Assembly (NCBI GenBank): GCA_029532415.1
Contig: JAQOTA010000054.1
Span: 1,054,001 to 1,118,000, forward strand
DNA from: Marasmius tenuissimus
Taxonomy: Eukaryota > Basidiomycota > Agaricomycetes > Agaricales > Marasmiaceae
Length of the DNA stretch: 64,000 nucleotides
Direction: 5' to 3'
Below are positions 22,544 to 35,049 of this stretch, one piece after another; the stretch's first letter is position 1; the number at the start of each line of letters is the position of its first letter. The notes beneath the pieces were generated by a model. That model was not told the origin of the DNA. It ran no database searches and saw only the letters and a program-made list of their open reading frames with translations. Position numbers and translations under genes: made by a program.

Positions 22544-25500
22544 TTACTTCGCGCTGGGTACCCATCTCTGGTTGGCACTCGTAGTATCACAGTCCCAAAT
22601 TTCGAGCTACCGAGAAAGTCAGCCAAACGCCTGAGACCCAAATACTCGGAAAAACGTACAGTAGCTCCGGCGGTCACATTTCCGGTGGGTATGTTAATAC
22701 ATTTGTTCTTTCCAACCCACTCGATCGTGTTGGTGGTAGAGTCGACTTTCCACTGCTGGTTGGGGCTTCCGACGAAGCAGGTCCAGATCTGGAGCTTGTT
22801 CCCGTTCGTGGTGTTGCCATCTGGAACGTCAAGACATTTGTTGGTGAAGGTTTTGATGGGTCCAGAGGAGGGTGGGTTGGCGTAAACGAAGGTCTGGTTC
22901 CCGCTAGGGAAAGTGCTGCTAAAGTCGTCGCAAGGAGCGATGGCAACGGGAGCACCATCAGTGTTGGAAGAAACGGTTAGGCACATCGATGCTAATAGAA
23001 CCAAAACGGCCCGATCAGTTAGGACACTCGTTGAGCGAAAAAAAGACTAGCAAAACTCACCATCCGCGGGACCGCCCTGAAACTTGGAAGGTACTGAACT
23101 GAGGTTGTCGGATCCGACATCGTTGGCGCTCCATTTTTGGTTGTCGTCACCGCTGCAAGTTCGAAGCTGGAGCTGGGTGTTGTCTTCGAGTTTGCCCTCC
23201 GTAAGGTCGATACATTTGTCTGTCCCGGCCCATTGGAAGGTGGAGTCTCTCCGAGAAGTCCATCGTTGGTTAGGGTTCGAGCCGTCGCAACTCCAGATTT
23301 GGAGCTTGGCCCCGTCGGCGTTGAGGCCATCCTTCACGTCCAAGCACTAGACCGGAAACGGCATTAGCATCCGGCCCGAACGAAGAGAAAGCAAATAGAG
23401 ATCCTCCTTGCCTTGCTACCAAAGACCCTCAGTTGCTGAGGCCCGGCGTCTTCTCGCCCGAAGAGAGACAGTTCCCAGTCATGTTTTGCCACTTCTTCGG
23501 TGTTGCAATCGTGGATTACAACGGCAGCACCATCGCCGTCTTCAGAAGCGGACATGCATCCTTGTCTGCCGGCGGAGGCGACTGAAGGGTGAGGTCAGTA
23601 TTCAGTCGTGTCTCATAGAAACCAATAGAACATACACCCAGGGTTGAGGCTCTGGAGCTGATAGTGACCCACCGGGGTAGTGATTGGCCCTGAGGAGTAT
23701 CAAGCATGAGAGAGAGCGTGGGGGTAGAACAAATGTCAAAGACATTACCGTCTTCTCTGGGAGTGAATTCTGAATATCCGAGATATTCTCCATTCTTATC
23801 GAGAGCCGCAACTTGATAGAATTCGTAACTGGTCGAGCCCGTGTAGCCGATTGCGGTTTCAAAGTCAGTCTTGGTGGTCTTGTTGAGAGAGACGCGCCCT
23901 TCAGGATAAGCAGATGTCGACCCGAAGAGTTCCCAGATTGCTACTTCGGTGGCGCCGTTCCAACTTGCGAAGACGTCAGTCTTGGAGAAACCGATATCGG
24001 GTTTTGTATTCGGCCTTCCAACCCATGGGCCCCGTATGGTGCGATCTGTACAGAGGATAATTTCTGAATCTTGGGGTACTAGCGACACGTAAAGTAAGAC
24101 TCACAGGCTTGAACGTCCCCCACGCCAAAATGGACGGAGTACATCATATTTCCGTTGGAGTCGTATTCTGAGAAGTAAGGTTTGGATCCCCAGCTACAAG
24201 AATGTGAGGACGATGTTGTGTCAGGCGAAAGGTTGGCTTACCCTATGAGTACGTTGCCGTTATCCAACATTTGCATGTTTCCCTGAGAAGGAGAGGTTTG
24301 TCGGGCATAAGGAAGGAATTCCCGAATCAGCGTGACTTTCATAGCAGCGGTATCGAACTCGAGTAGCATTCCGCGAGCAGTATCAGCGGTAGAGGTCCAG
24401 TCAGTGCCGGCGTTGTCGAACAGGCTTCATGGAACGGGCAGTTGTGAGAAAACTGGTGCTGACGGGTACCAGAAGACCTTACCTGATCCTGTTCTCGCCA
24501 GCCCACCGAGCATCATGCTGGTAAGCAAAATCCGTTCCTTCACCCATCTCGAAGCTAGAGTTCTTCCCTCCCAACCTGTCAAGGTAAGTCAATTCACAAT
24601 TCGAACGATGACGGGTACATAATACGCACTTCCACAGAATTTCACCCGACCGACCATCAACGTAGTAGAGTGCATTGCAGTGTCTCGGAGAGATCAAGTA
24701 GTTTCCACGAGCGTCTTTGTCGATGCTATTGATATGCTTATGTGGTTTCATTAGATCAATCATCCCCTTAACGTCAAAGTTCTGTATACTCACGAAGTAG
24801 TCCCATGGCGAATCGAATGAGCCACCCGAAGATCCCGGGGATACGTATGATTCGCTGGGATCGATATGGTCTAAAGAGTTCCAGGTGAACAGTACATTTC
24901 CTGTGAAGTCCGTGTGGTAAGTTTCATACTTCGCGCCGTAAGATGTCAACCCGAAACGCACCCGTTTCAATATCGACCTCTTGAACGACACCCGCTGAAA
25001 TGAAACCATTGGCGGGACCCTCAAACTGGGTTAGATTCCATGGCTCAGTAGCGTATATGGTCATTGCCATAGCGCCGGTATCGGTTATGATTGCCTAGAC
25101 ACGTTGAATAGTCGGGTTAGAGTCGGCTGAACGTATGCGTCGAGATCACCTACATCGTGGAAATCGGCGAGGACATCGCCCTCGAGCTTGGATGTACTGG
25201 AAGGCAAGGCATGCACGAGTTAAGAGTTTTGGAAGGTGAGTAAGAGTTCAGAGGGATACTCACACGTTCTTCACAACTTCGTAGCTTTGGTCAAGCAACA
25301 TGAAGTATCCGAATCCATGACCTAAGGGATTCACTTCACCCTGCCACATCAAGATGTGGTCTGCGTTCTTGTACTGGACAGGCTGGAAGAGTAGAGCCGG
25401 ACCAAATCGTGGAGGTGCCGACCAGACCATCGTACCGTCCTGGTTCCATATCGCACCACCTGGTACGGTGACGGCCGTCCCTAAAGATGTGATTAGAGTG

Positions 25501-25829
25501 GACTCGGGAATCAACGATAAGGATTTACTCACCACGCGGAGCGTTGAACAAGTATCCGGTTGAGAGGCCAGCGAACGAAGGATCACTTGGGGGTTGGACA
25601 TAGTTCCATTGAACTCTTGGCGGTCAAGAAACCATGTTAGGCGACGGAATGGTTGGGTATAAAATCTTTTTACTTACGGCTTGTAGTTAGTTCCAATGTA
25701 AGACTGGGAGGGACTCGCGCCCATCGAACCGTCCTCGTAGCTCGGGTTTTGGATGAAGGCCTTACTCGCATATACATGATGCACCGGAAGAAGGAAGGAT
25801 AAGATAATGAGATCCTGGAGGCACCTCAT
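22544..25829 (-). CDS. Arylsulfotransferase-like protein fused in frame to a two-trefoil ricin-B lectin
   Basis: The ATG at 25829 opens a signal peptide (MRCLQDLIILSFLLPVHHVYA). The following exons match the fungal ASST/Arylsulfotran_2 family: LDHIDPSESYVSPGS, SPWDYFHINSIDKDARGNYL, GEGTDFAYQHDARW, NVLIGWGSKPYFSEYDSNGN and RTIRGPWVGRPNTKPDI. After EFTPRED a 59-nt intron (23690-23748) leads to a 54-nt exon (23636-23689) reading PITTPVGHYQLQSLNPG. This equals the end of the lectins' first exon (LQLQSFNPG) without their ATG and signal peptide. Exons 23412-23581, 23061-23346, 22660-22991 and 22544-22616 then encode six lectin repeats ending NQRWVPSAK. Phases agree at each junction; the intron 23347-23411 has a GC donor. 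The protein would be a secreted sulfotransferase-fold beta-propeller with a C-terminal sugar-binding part. Alternative: two genes, with the lectin part dead for lack of a start. Confidence 0.75.
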
Positions 25830-26640
25830 TGATAAGAGTTAGAAAAGGAGCGACAAAGAATGAAGGAAAGTGGGGATGGGTGAACACAGGAAGGGCGGAT
25901 AGGATATTGGTCGCAGTCTGTCGCTGATAGTCGCATTTATAAACGGAACCTGGGATTCAGCGCCAATACTCTATACCGTCTGGCTGAAACCACGGTAGAG
26001 ATCAGACCAGTATCAAACCCAGAATCCCCACACAGATATGCGTGAGCGACCTATCGGGACCCGACCCCGATGCGTCTGCCTGAAGCTGCCTGCAGAAGGT
26101 AAAGATCTATGCCTGCATCAAAATTCAGGGCGGGATATTTAGTATTACCGATCACCCGAGCTTCGGATACAGCCTGATACAGCCTTGTTGCGTAGTGAGT
26201 GGTCCAAGCAAGTGAAGGGCTGTGAAGGGACGCTCTACCCAGAGAAATCTAATGATGTATGTATACAGTCGTTAAATTCAAATGGGGAGAAGAAGTTAGG
26301 ACGAAAATTACGGGAAAAGGGCGGGTGTGAAAGAAGGGAAAGAAGTACCAACGCGCCCGCCCCTTCAGTCGTAATCATCACAACAATCAGTAATAATTCA
26401 AGTCCAACATCTGAGTCCAAGATGCGCACAGCACAGTCGGTCGACACTGTACGATAGGTCAAAAAGACGGGCAATGAAAATGTGTGAAAGGTAAACTATG
26501 CCTGAAGCGACGAGTCCGTAGAGTTTCTCTTCAACCTTCCGACTTCTCATTCGATTTACTCTTGGCTGGGGAACCGGTAAAGCACGATTGGCTAAGTTGG
26601 CATGCCACGATTGGGTGTCGCCGTCAAAATCATACTGAGA
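25830..26640. other. Promoter side of the ASST-like gene, otherwise nothing recognised
   Basis: Contains the 5' region of the minus-strand gene and AT-rich sequence near 26.3-26.5 kb. No gene recognised. Confidence 0.5.
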
Positions 26641-27773
26641 GTCCGAAATCTGGAGCTAAACGGGAACTGATATGAGTCAAAGCGTCAGGTCTACTCAGGC
26701 AAAGCCATGTACAGTGTTTCCGGCAGCCACACCGCCACTGGCAATATCAACGCACTTGTTCTTGCCAACCCACCCGATGGTGCTAGAGTTGAACTTCCAT
26801 TGCTGGTTCGCGCTTCCCTCGACACAGGACCAAATCTGGAGCTTGTTCCCGTTCGTGGCGTCTCCGTTGCGAATATCGAGGCACTTGGAGCTGGGTCTTG
26901 AATGGACCACTGAGAGGTCTGTCGGTGTACGCGAAAATTTGATTTCCGTTAGGGTCAGTATCAGTGACATGGCGACATTCTGCGAGGGCGACAGCCGTGC
27001 CATCAGTGTTGGATTCAGCGGACGAATGCAGGGAGGGTCGGTCGGCTATGCATCGCAAAGCGAGGATTCAGTAAAAACGTTAGAGGCCAAGTGAAACGAG
27101 AGATTCGACGTACGATCAGCCCGCCCACCATTGGCATACTTGAGTACGAGGAGAAGCTCTCCGTGTTGGACGTGTTGTCACCGCTCCATGTCTGGTTAGG
27201 ACCAAGAACGCAGGACCAGATCTGTAGCTGATTTCCGTCTGTGATGTTCCCATCGGCGAGATCGATACATTAGTTCGTGCCGTCCCATTGAATGCGAAGT
27301 CGATGACCGAGATACAAAGCTGATTGGTGCTTCCATGAATGTAGCTCCAGATTTGGATGGCGCCGACGGCGTTCACATCATCTTTGACGTCCATATACGA
27401 GATTGTCGAAGGCGCTGTGATTAGGGTCGAGTCAGGATAAGAAGTGGAAATGAAAAGTACGCGCAAGTACCTTGTCATCAAAGCCCTTGATTTGCTGAGG
27501 TCCGGCGTTTTATCGGGTCAAAAGGGAGAGCTCCTGGTCATATTTTGGGACTTCTTCGGTGTTACAATCGTGGATTACGACGGGAGTACCGTCTGCGTTT
27601 CCAAACTCAGAGATGCATCCTTGCTTGCCGGCGGCTTCGACTATTGCGATTGAGTTATTAGCGCGTGGTATTAGCGCGTGGTATGAGGATTGTACATCCA
27701 GGGTTGAAGCTTTGGAGCTGCAAACAGGCCACAACGAGTGTCGAGAGAGCAATGAGAGAGCTGGGCGTACCAC
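26641..27773 (-). pseudogene. Ricin-B lectin, dead copy (lectin F)
   Basis: Collinear with lectins G and H but with several lesions. The start codon is GTG instead of ATG (27773). The signal-peptide exon has a small deletion. A nonsense TAA replaces the Gln codon in LFTRQNAGPQ (near 27513), and one base is missing in the FNWAGT segment (near 27285). A stop also falls at the Lys codon of the following KC pair (near 27271), and the last exon is diverged. Lectin motifs remain readable, for example QGCISEFGNADGTPVVIHDC, NQQWKFNSSTIGWVGKNKC and GNKLQIWSC. Confidence 0.85.
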
Positions 27774-29225
27774 AACGATTTGCCGACTTGAAGGAATAGC
27801 TGAAAGAGGGGAAAAGAGAAACTAAGAGGTGGCATGGCGGGCTCTTGGGATCTCTTATATGGTGTGCTTTCGAGAGCAAGGAATTATCGTGGCCTCAGGC
27901 TAGCTCAGGCCCCGCGAGGCCGCCTCGAAAGCCATGTGGTTACGCTCTGTCTCCATAGCCGGACATTGATTGATATGATGGAAATCGTCAGCTTTGCGGT
28001 AGACTATAGTCATTTGCTAATGAATCGTACCCCGAGCCAACAGACTACAAGTAGGAACCAACACTGGCTCGGGGAATTCCCTCAAGGGTCTGAGCTTGCT
28101 GTACACCCTTTATGTATTCCCACCATCGCAGACGGGTACTTTTGCATTCAAATCGGTTGCTTGAAGGTATGAATATTGATGGGCGTAGTCTTAAGTCTGG
28201 TTGAGCCGGTTATCCGTCTATCTGTCTCAGGGTGGTCTGATCATATTCATCAGTCCCCTGATTCCCAGCAATCCCAGCATTCGAGCTCGAGCTTCCCTCC
28301 GTGCAGCCAATTTGAATTATCATCCGAGCGCGTATATTAGGGCAGCTACTAAGCTGGCCCAAACATTCGCTGTTCTCTACACACGAATTTGAGTTTCATA
28401 AACAACAAAAGGGCCAACGAGAGACACACGCACCAACTCCTCCCTTTGTATCACCAGTACGCAACCTATTGGTGAAGATCTACTTCAAGCCGGAATTCTC
28501 AGACATCTTCAAGTCTTCAACAACCGTTGGTTCGACGCGAGATTTGATTCGACAAAGCTAACAAGGGGGCTTGACATTTGAGGATAGTAGTCGTCGTAGC
28601 CACGATTCTTGTAGCTTGATATGTTGTACAGATTCATGCAAGAAGACAGAATTGAGGGAGGAAATGTGTTCTTCCAAACATGAGGTGGTGGTCGCGTTCT
28701 AAGGTTGAGTATGATGACAAAGCGGACGAGACGCGGTTTTCTGCCAGTGCCACCAGTGGCCGCTGGCGCGATATCCAAGCTTCATCACGCCATCGACAAC
28801 GCAAAGTGCTCAGTACTCAGTAAATCCCGTTTGTCTGCAATTTTGGGACCTTTCACCTCGTTTTGACTCATCTCCATCGCGACAAGGGCGACATGATGGG
28901 GGGAGACACGATTCACGAGGAAGGAGGATCCCTCGAGGTCACCCAGATAGCCGTCGTGTTAGTAAACAGGATTGACCGAACATGGATCGATCACCTTCCT
29001 TACAACCATACGCGCCACATCTGCGCTAGGAAACGCTCCATGAATGAGCTCCTGCCCTCCTTCTGTCCTAATTATCACAACAACATCGATTCCGAGATAC
29101 ACAATCAACACCTCAAGATAAGTTAAAAGAATGACGAGGTAAACGAATGACCGAGAGACAGATGATGTCTGAGACGACGAGTCCTTCAAGTTTCCCTCCG
29201 ACCAAGTTCTGGCTCCTCGCACGAT
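27774..29225. repeat. Lectin-unit upstream relic (minus orientation) and flanks
   Basis: On minus, 28790-28500 matches the relic found upstream of lectins H and I and at 63.1 kb (GTGATGAAGCTTG...GTCCGCTTTGTCATC...CTCAACCTT.GAACGCG). Then 28180-28060 matches the promoter block (ACCGATTTGAA...GGGTGTACAGCAAG). These place lectin F in the same unit type as those at the right end. The rest, 28.8-29.2 kb, shows no gene. Confidence 0.65.
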
Positions 29226-30406
29226 CTACTCCTGGTCAGGGAACCACGACTGGTTGTCGCTGTTAGTGTCACAGTCCCAGATCTGGAGCTAAACGAGGAC
29301 AGACAGATATCAGTCAAAATGTCAGCTATAGTCAGGCGAAAATCCACGTACAGAATTTCCAGGAGTCTTATTGCCGTCAGTGATATCCACACACTTGTTC
29401 TTCCCAACCCACTCAATCGTGTTGGGCGAGTTGACCTTCCACTGCTGGTTCGCGCTTCCCTGGACACAGGACCAAATCTGGAGCTTGTTCCCGTTCGTGG
29501 CATCTCCGTTGGGAACGTCAAGGCACTTGGAGCCGCCGTAGGTCTTGATCGGACCGCTGAGAGGTTTCTGGGCGTACACGAAGGTTTGGTTTCCGTTAGG
29601 GAAGGTGTCAGTGACGTGGTCGCACACGGCGAGGGCAACAGCTGCGCCATCAGCGTTGGATTCGGCAGCTAGACAAACAGAGGTGTCGGTAGCTACGATT
29701 GAAAGGCTTTCAGCACGATCATACAACTTGAAATGAAACGAGACTCGACGTACCGCTAGCCCGTCCACCGTAAAAGTTCGAGGGAAAGCTCTCCGTATTG
29801 GGAACCTTGTTACCGCTCCATGTCTGGTTAGGACCATGATGGCAGGTCCAGATCTGGAGCTGATTTCCGTCTGTGATGTCCCCGTCGGTGAGATCGATAC
29901 ACTTGTTCGTGCCGGCCCAGTTGAACGTAAAGTCGTTGACAGAGATCCAAAGTTGGTTGGTACTTCCGGGAGTGCAGGTCCAGATCTGGAGTTTGGCGCC
30001 GTCGGCGTTCACTCCGTCTTTGACGTCCAAACACTATGTAGGTAGTCGAAGGTGCCGTGATCAGGAATAAGTTGGGATGGAAAGAGAGGATGGAAAGCAC
30101 CTTGTCACCGAAGACCTTGATTTGCTGAGGTCCGGCATTCTGTCGGGTAAAGAGGGAGACCTGCCAGTCGTGCTTTGCAGTTTCTTCGGTGTTACAGTCG
30201 TGGATTACAACGGGCGCACCGTCTGCATTTTCAGACGCAGAGATGCATCCTTGCTTTCCGGCGGCGTCGACTGAAACGTGAATGGGACATCAGGGCGTGG
30301 TATGAGAATCAAAAATGCCGAACGTACGTCCAGGGTTGAAGCTCTGTAATTGCAAGCCCGCAACGAGTGTTGAGAGAGCGACAAGAGAGAGAGTCGGGCG
30401 TATCAT
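29226..30406 (-). CDS. Secreted ricin-B-type lectin, two beta-trefoils (lectin G)
   Basis: Start at 30406 with signal peptide MIRPTLSLVALSTLVAG, then LQLQSFNPG and a five-exon structure as in lectin H. Repeats: QGCISASENADGAPVVIHDC, CLDVKDGVNADGAKLQIW with NQLWIS, KCIDLTDGDITDGNQLQIW, CLAAESNADGAAVALAVC, KCLDVPNGDATNGNKLQIW with NQQWK, KCVDITDGNKTPGN, and a final exon with DCDTNSDNQSWFPDQE, stop at 29226-29228. Predicted as a secreted sugar-binding protein of two trefoils with no catalytic part. All frames are open. It is the closest intact relative of pseudogene F. Confidence 0.9.
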
Positions 30407-30487
30407 GGTGTTTGGCCGACTTGAAGGAATGTGGTGAAGGAACTGAAAGAAGGGGAAAGCTGAGGGGTGGTGGAAATAACCTATTCG

Positions 30488-30494
30488 TTTTATA
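30488..30494 (-). promoter_or_regulatory. TATA box of lectin G
   Basis: Minus strand reads CATATAAAACG, about 85 bases before the ATG. A CATATAA(A)-type box sits at a similar place before lectin H, pseudogene F and the copy at the right edge. Confidence 0.55.
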
Positions 30495-32087
30495 TGATGC
30501 GATGGGTGGCAATCAAAAATGCCCTGAAGGGCCGCTTCAGAAACCACGAGGTCTGAAGTTAGCCCATGTTTTCCCGCCGCCCGCGTCTCCCATCACCGGA
30601 CGTGAACTGGCGTGATAGAAGTCGTCAGTTTGGTATTTTGATTCATGATGTAGATTCCCTGGCTAACGAACTATTCTTTGAGCCAGCGAGCCAGAAGTGA
30701 CTCTCTCGACGGCCTTGCGTTGCCGTACACCCTTTGGAAGTATGGCCGAAATATATGAAAATCCTGCCATCACAGCAACGAGTACGCGTTTCAGTTGGTT
30801 GCCTCGGAAAAACGGGATGGCCACACGACGACGCAGGCCTGCTGTTCTTCATCTTCCTGGGACCTCCAGTTGAAAGTTCGGCCTTCATCCGAGTAGGAAC
30901 CTCGGGAATTCTCTGATCAATAGAGGCTCTAGCGGGTGGTGCGGATAAATAGGCCGTGGATGATGGATCGGAATTTTGGTTGCTTATAGAACGATGCAAG
31001 CTCAACCTCTTCGCATGAGTTGACAGATGTGCAGAAGCTGCGTCTGCAAGACAATACTACGGGGTTATTCAGCGAGCCCTTGGGTGATCGTGGCGGTATC
31101 CGTACGGATAGATTGCTCGAGCCGACCTCGGACGGTTTGTGTCAGAGAAATTATCAAGTTCGTTTGAGTGCCATGCAGCGTGTTGCCCATCATTTTGCCC
31201 GGTCTTGGGTCGCTTTTAAACTTTCAGGGAGCTGCAGATGACCTGGGCAGTTGACGATGGTACGTGCAAGTCCCGTCTCGAAACTGGCCACGAATTCGGT
31301 GAATTCTTCAATTCACGAATGGAAAATGTGAGCTAACGAGATGACCTGGTAACCAAAAACATGACTCACCCGACACTTTTCTTCAACAGTGACGCCTCCA
31401 CGCCAAATTTCCTTCTTCTCTTCTACGGTACCTCTAGATCTGAAAGGGCTCGCTGAGGGATTTCATGACTCTCAAGAACGTGATCCTGATGAGATCAACG
31501 TGAGGACAGACTATACTCGTAGTCAGAAGGAGGCAGTTGGAAGGTTGTTGGATCTTCAGCTATCGATGAGACAAAAGTGGGAGTTTTCAGCCGCACTGGC
31601 GACCATAGAGACCTTCAGGATGCTCACTGCTCCGGTTGTGGATTGATATTTGAGATTGAGACCTTCGGAACGCTTTGGCGAGGAGAGTAATACGGATTAT
31701 AGAGCTCTGCCTCCTCCTGCCGTTCTGTGAGTCTACCATTGCCGTATAAGACCCTTGATGTCGGGGGTGCATGGTTGCAGTGGTGTGAGAGCAAAAGCGC
31801 TGGCGGGCGCTTGGGTATCAGGACACGCGGTTCACACGGGCGCTTGTTCAACGCTTTAGCTTGGACCTCCACCATGAACTCGCCAGGAACACCGTTTTGG
31901 GCTTCTATTTGTACGGATGAGGCAAGTGGTCACTGGTTGGTGACTTAGAAAGATCGTTTGTCAGCCAATTGACAGTTATATTCAGAATGTACAACAGCAA
32001 CGCAGCATCCTCGTGTTTTGATCGCCTCCATACCATTACTACTGTGACCAGGTAGAAAGGCTCACAGCGACCGGGATAGACAGTATA
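30495..32087. other. Lectin G upstream block, then kinase 1 promoter region
   Basis: On minus, 30840-30710 matches the block upstream of lectin H (CCAACTGAAACGCG.ACTCGTTGCTGTGATGG). From 31.0 to 32.09 kb no gene is supported. A block near 31790-31875 (GGTTCACACGGGCGCTTG...TTAGCTTGGACCTC) recurs at about 35365-35405, before kinase 2, so the kinase units were duplicated with their promoters. Confidence 0.5.
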
Positions 32088-35049
32088 ATGGATCACAAGC
32101 AGCTAGAAGAGCTGCGGGGGCTGTTAGGATCTATCATGGAGGATGAGGATGAACGCGAGGCATTTCTTGGGAAGAAGGATGATGAAGCGCAGCGTTACCT
32201 TGATATGCTCCAGCTCGTGAGTGTCTGAATATGGTCTCGAGGCTTTCAGGAGATTCTGAAAATGGTTATCAACCTTCCAGCTCGCCGACTCTCCTGACAT
32301 CCCCTCTCGATTGCGATCCACGATACTTCAAATTATGCTCCGACTCTCAAAAAAATCCGGGCTTTGCCCGGAATGCCTAGTTATACAGAACGTACAACAG
32401 CAAGGGCAGCATCCAGTTGGTGGTGGAGGCTTCGGCGATGTCTGGAAGGGGACTATTGGTCACGCTGGCTCTACCCGAGCAGTATGTCTGAAGGTAGTCA
32501 AAGTATACCTTACATCAGACGTACGCCGGTCGTTGGCGGTATGTTTTACTCCGGTTTCGAAATTGTCGATATGCTAACCAGATGCATATAGGGCTACCTT
32601 CGAGAAGCGATTGTATGGAAGCAGCTCGATCACCCAAATATCTTGCCATTCCTCGGTATCTACTACCTGGATGATACTCGACAGCGGATATGCTTAGTAT
32701 CTCCGTGGCAGGAGCGCGGTAACCTGGTGGATTACCTGAAAGATACCCCACGAGAGTCTGTCAACCATCTCTCATTGGCGAGTTTCTTCTTCCTCTCCTG
32801 TGCGTCGTGATTAACGGGGGATCTTATAGGTATTCGATATAGCGTTAGGCCTCTCCCACCTACACTCGAAGAAGATCGTGCATGCTGATCTTAAGGGCGT
32901 GAGTCGTTGCGACGGCTGTACATTTTCAGTATTCACAGACTGGTCTACCTGCAGGTAAATGTCCTAATCACCTCGTCAGGAAGGGCTTGCATCTGTGACT
33001 TCGGCCTGTCCCACATAGCCGACTCACAGGTGCTCGGACTTTCCTCTTCATCACCTCGAATTACGGGAACAGTACGCTGGATGGCACCAGAGCTTTTCGC
33101 CGAAAATGCAACCGCCACAAGAGAAAGTGATATATACGCTTTCGCATGCGTTTGCTACGAAGTATGTTGATTGCCCTCATCGGTCATACAAACGAAACCA
33201 ACCCAAGCCTTCAATTTCATTGTCAGATTCTCACTGGTTGCCTCCCCTTCCACGAGTGCAGGAGTGATGGTGCAGTAATACTCCAAGTAGCACTTGGAAA
33301 GCGCCCTCCCCGTCCAGAAGCTCTTTCGAAATCATCAGTCGTAATCTGGAATATCATGGAGGTGTGCTGGCAGGCGAACCCTTTGTCGAGACCAAGCACT
33401 TCAGCTATACTCCGCGATAATGTCGTTGTAACGAAACCCGCTGCTACTCTATTCCACCCGGCGTTATCTACGCCACATTCGCCTTCACATCCCTACATTC
33501 CTCTGCCGTCTTCAGCTCCCGCAGCACCTACACCTATGGCAATGTCACACCAAATAGCTTCACCAGCCTCGTTACCACTGTCACTCGAGATTGATGGCGA
33601 ATCCTCAGTTCATTTGTTACCGATACCTAACCGTCCAAATGTGTTAAGTACGCGGGACGATGTTGCTTCACCGCCGTCTCTAACGTCTGTTCGCCGGGGA
33701 CTGCCTTCAGCTTCTCGTATGGACGAGGAGGCAAAAGTACAAATGCACGACAGCGCCTCCACAGCTGGTGGTGATGGCTGGGGAGAAAGGGCTTCCCCTC
33801 AGGATATGTGTCAACGCTTGAAAAAGTCCTCCCTCAAGCGTAACCTGGATATGTCAGGCACCAAAACGAGCAGTGGTGCGACTTTGGCGTTGGTTGCAGA
33901 AATTCCTCTCGTCCCCCCTGTATTGTCGGTGGCCGAATCTGCTCCTACGGTGAAAGCGACATTCAAATGGGTGCGCGGGGAACTTATCGGGAAAGGTACA
34001 TACGGGCGCGTATACCTTGCCACGAATGCAACAACGGGAGAGGCGATGGCCATCAAGCAGGTAAATTTACCTCGGACACCGAGCGATAGGAACGACGAGG
34101 CGCAAGTACGCGGTTGTTCGGGCTTTGAGGTTGGAGATTGAAATGTTGAAGGACTTGGACCATCCTAATATCGTGCAGTACCGAGGTTTCGAAAAGACTT
34201 CGGCTCATCTGAGCATGTAAGGAGCTCGCTGAATCGCCTTACGTTTGGCTGATTTAAGCTTCTTTTTTCTTCCATAGGTTCCTGAAGTACGCTCCTGGCG
34301 GTTCAGTGAAAAGTGTTTTGCTCAAGCACGGCAAGCTCAGTGAAGCGGTGTCCATTTCCTTCACCGCACAGATCCTCAGTGGATTGGAATATCTCCACTC
34401 GAAGGGCATCCTCCATCGAGTACGTTCGCATCTGACAGTTGCATCTTTTGTGTGCTGACGACTGGTTCTCAGGATCTGAAGGCCGGCAACATCCTTATTG
34501 AGCTGCCAGATGGAGTCTGCAGGATATCGGGCTTTGGGATGTGCACGCGAACCACTGAGAGTCACGGAGCGGATACCGCTATGATGGGAACTATATATTG
34601 GATGGCTCCAGAGGTGATAAACCCGCAAGGAAAAAGCTACAATGACAAGGTGGATATATGGAGTTTGGGTTGCGTGGTTTTAGAGATGTTAGGGGGCACT
34701 CGTCCGTGGTCGGGTGAGGAGATGTCTCAAGTTCCTATCAAAGTACGGATTTTCTTTTGTATGTAGCACCCAGGGACTCGATACTGACTCGAGCCTTCTT
34801 GACAGGTTTCCCGAGAGAAGACTCCACCTCCTGTACCCGAAGGTGTGGTGTTGTCGGAGCTTGCGGACGACTTCCTACGGCGAAAATGCTTTGCCATGTA
34901 AGTCAAGGCATGCTGATTCCTCACAACCTGTTGAAAATGACTACCTTTCCTCCAATAGAAACCCGGAAGAGCGCCCCACTGCTTCGGAGTTGCGGAGACA
35001 CAAATATCTCGAGCTACCGCCGGGCTGGAAGTTCAGCGGATTCACTTAA
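32088..35049 (+). CDS. Kinase 1: TKL-like kinase plus C-terminal BCK1/Ste11-like pseudokinase domain (frameshifted)
   Basis: Starts MDHKQLEELRGLL at 32088. A helical N-terminal segment (EDEDEREAFLGKK, YLDMLQL) is followed by an active-looking kinase: Gly-loop GGGGFGDVWKG, Lys in VCLKVVKVY, Glu in YLREAIVWKQL, HADLKG, CDFGLS and MAPELF. A Ser/Pro-rich linker leads to a second kinase domain of MAPKKK type: GELIGKGTYGRVYLA, MAIKQVNL, HPNIVQYRGFE, GILHR-DLKAGN, DIWSLGCVVLEM, and the end NPEERPTASEL with LELPPGW and stop 35047-35049. In this domain DFG is replaced by GFG (RISGFGM). One extra base near 34105 shifts the frame and gives a stop at 34139-34141. The protein therefore ends in the second N-lobe unless this is a sequencing error. 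The intron 32778-32829 has a GC donor. Expected role: cytosolic Ser/Thr kinase with a pseudokinase tail. Confidence 0.85.

Noticed and set aside
22544..23640. The lectin part of the fusion as an independent gene
   Set aside because: No ATG or signal peptide upstream, unlike all intact lectins, while a phase-perfect splice from the ASST-like gene exists. Kept as an alternative only.
26641..27773. RIP-type mutation as the cause of the dead lectin and tannase scraps
   Set aside because: A few C-to-T nonsense changes (CAA to TAA, CGA to TGA) are seen, but A-to-G changes and indels also occur and nearby duplicates are intact, so the evidence is too thin.
34105..34135. A mini-intron to repair kinase 1 (GTACGC...TTTGAG)
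   Set aside because: Only 24 nt, too short, and still leads to a stop.
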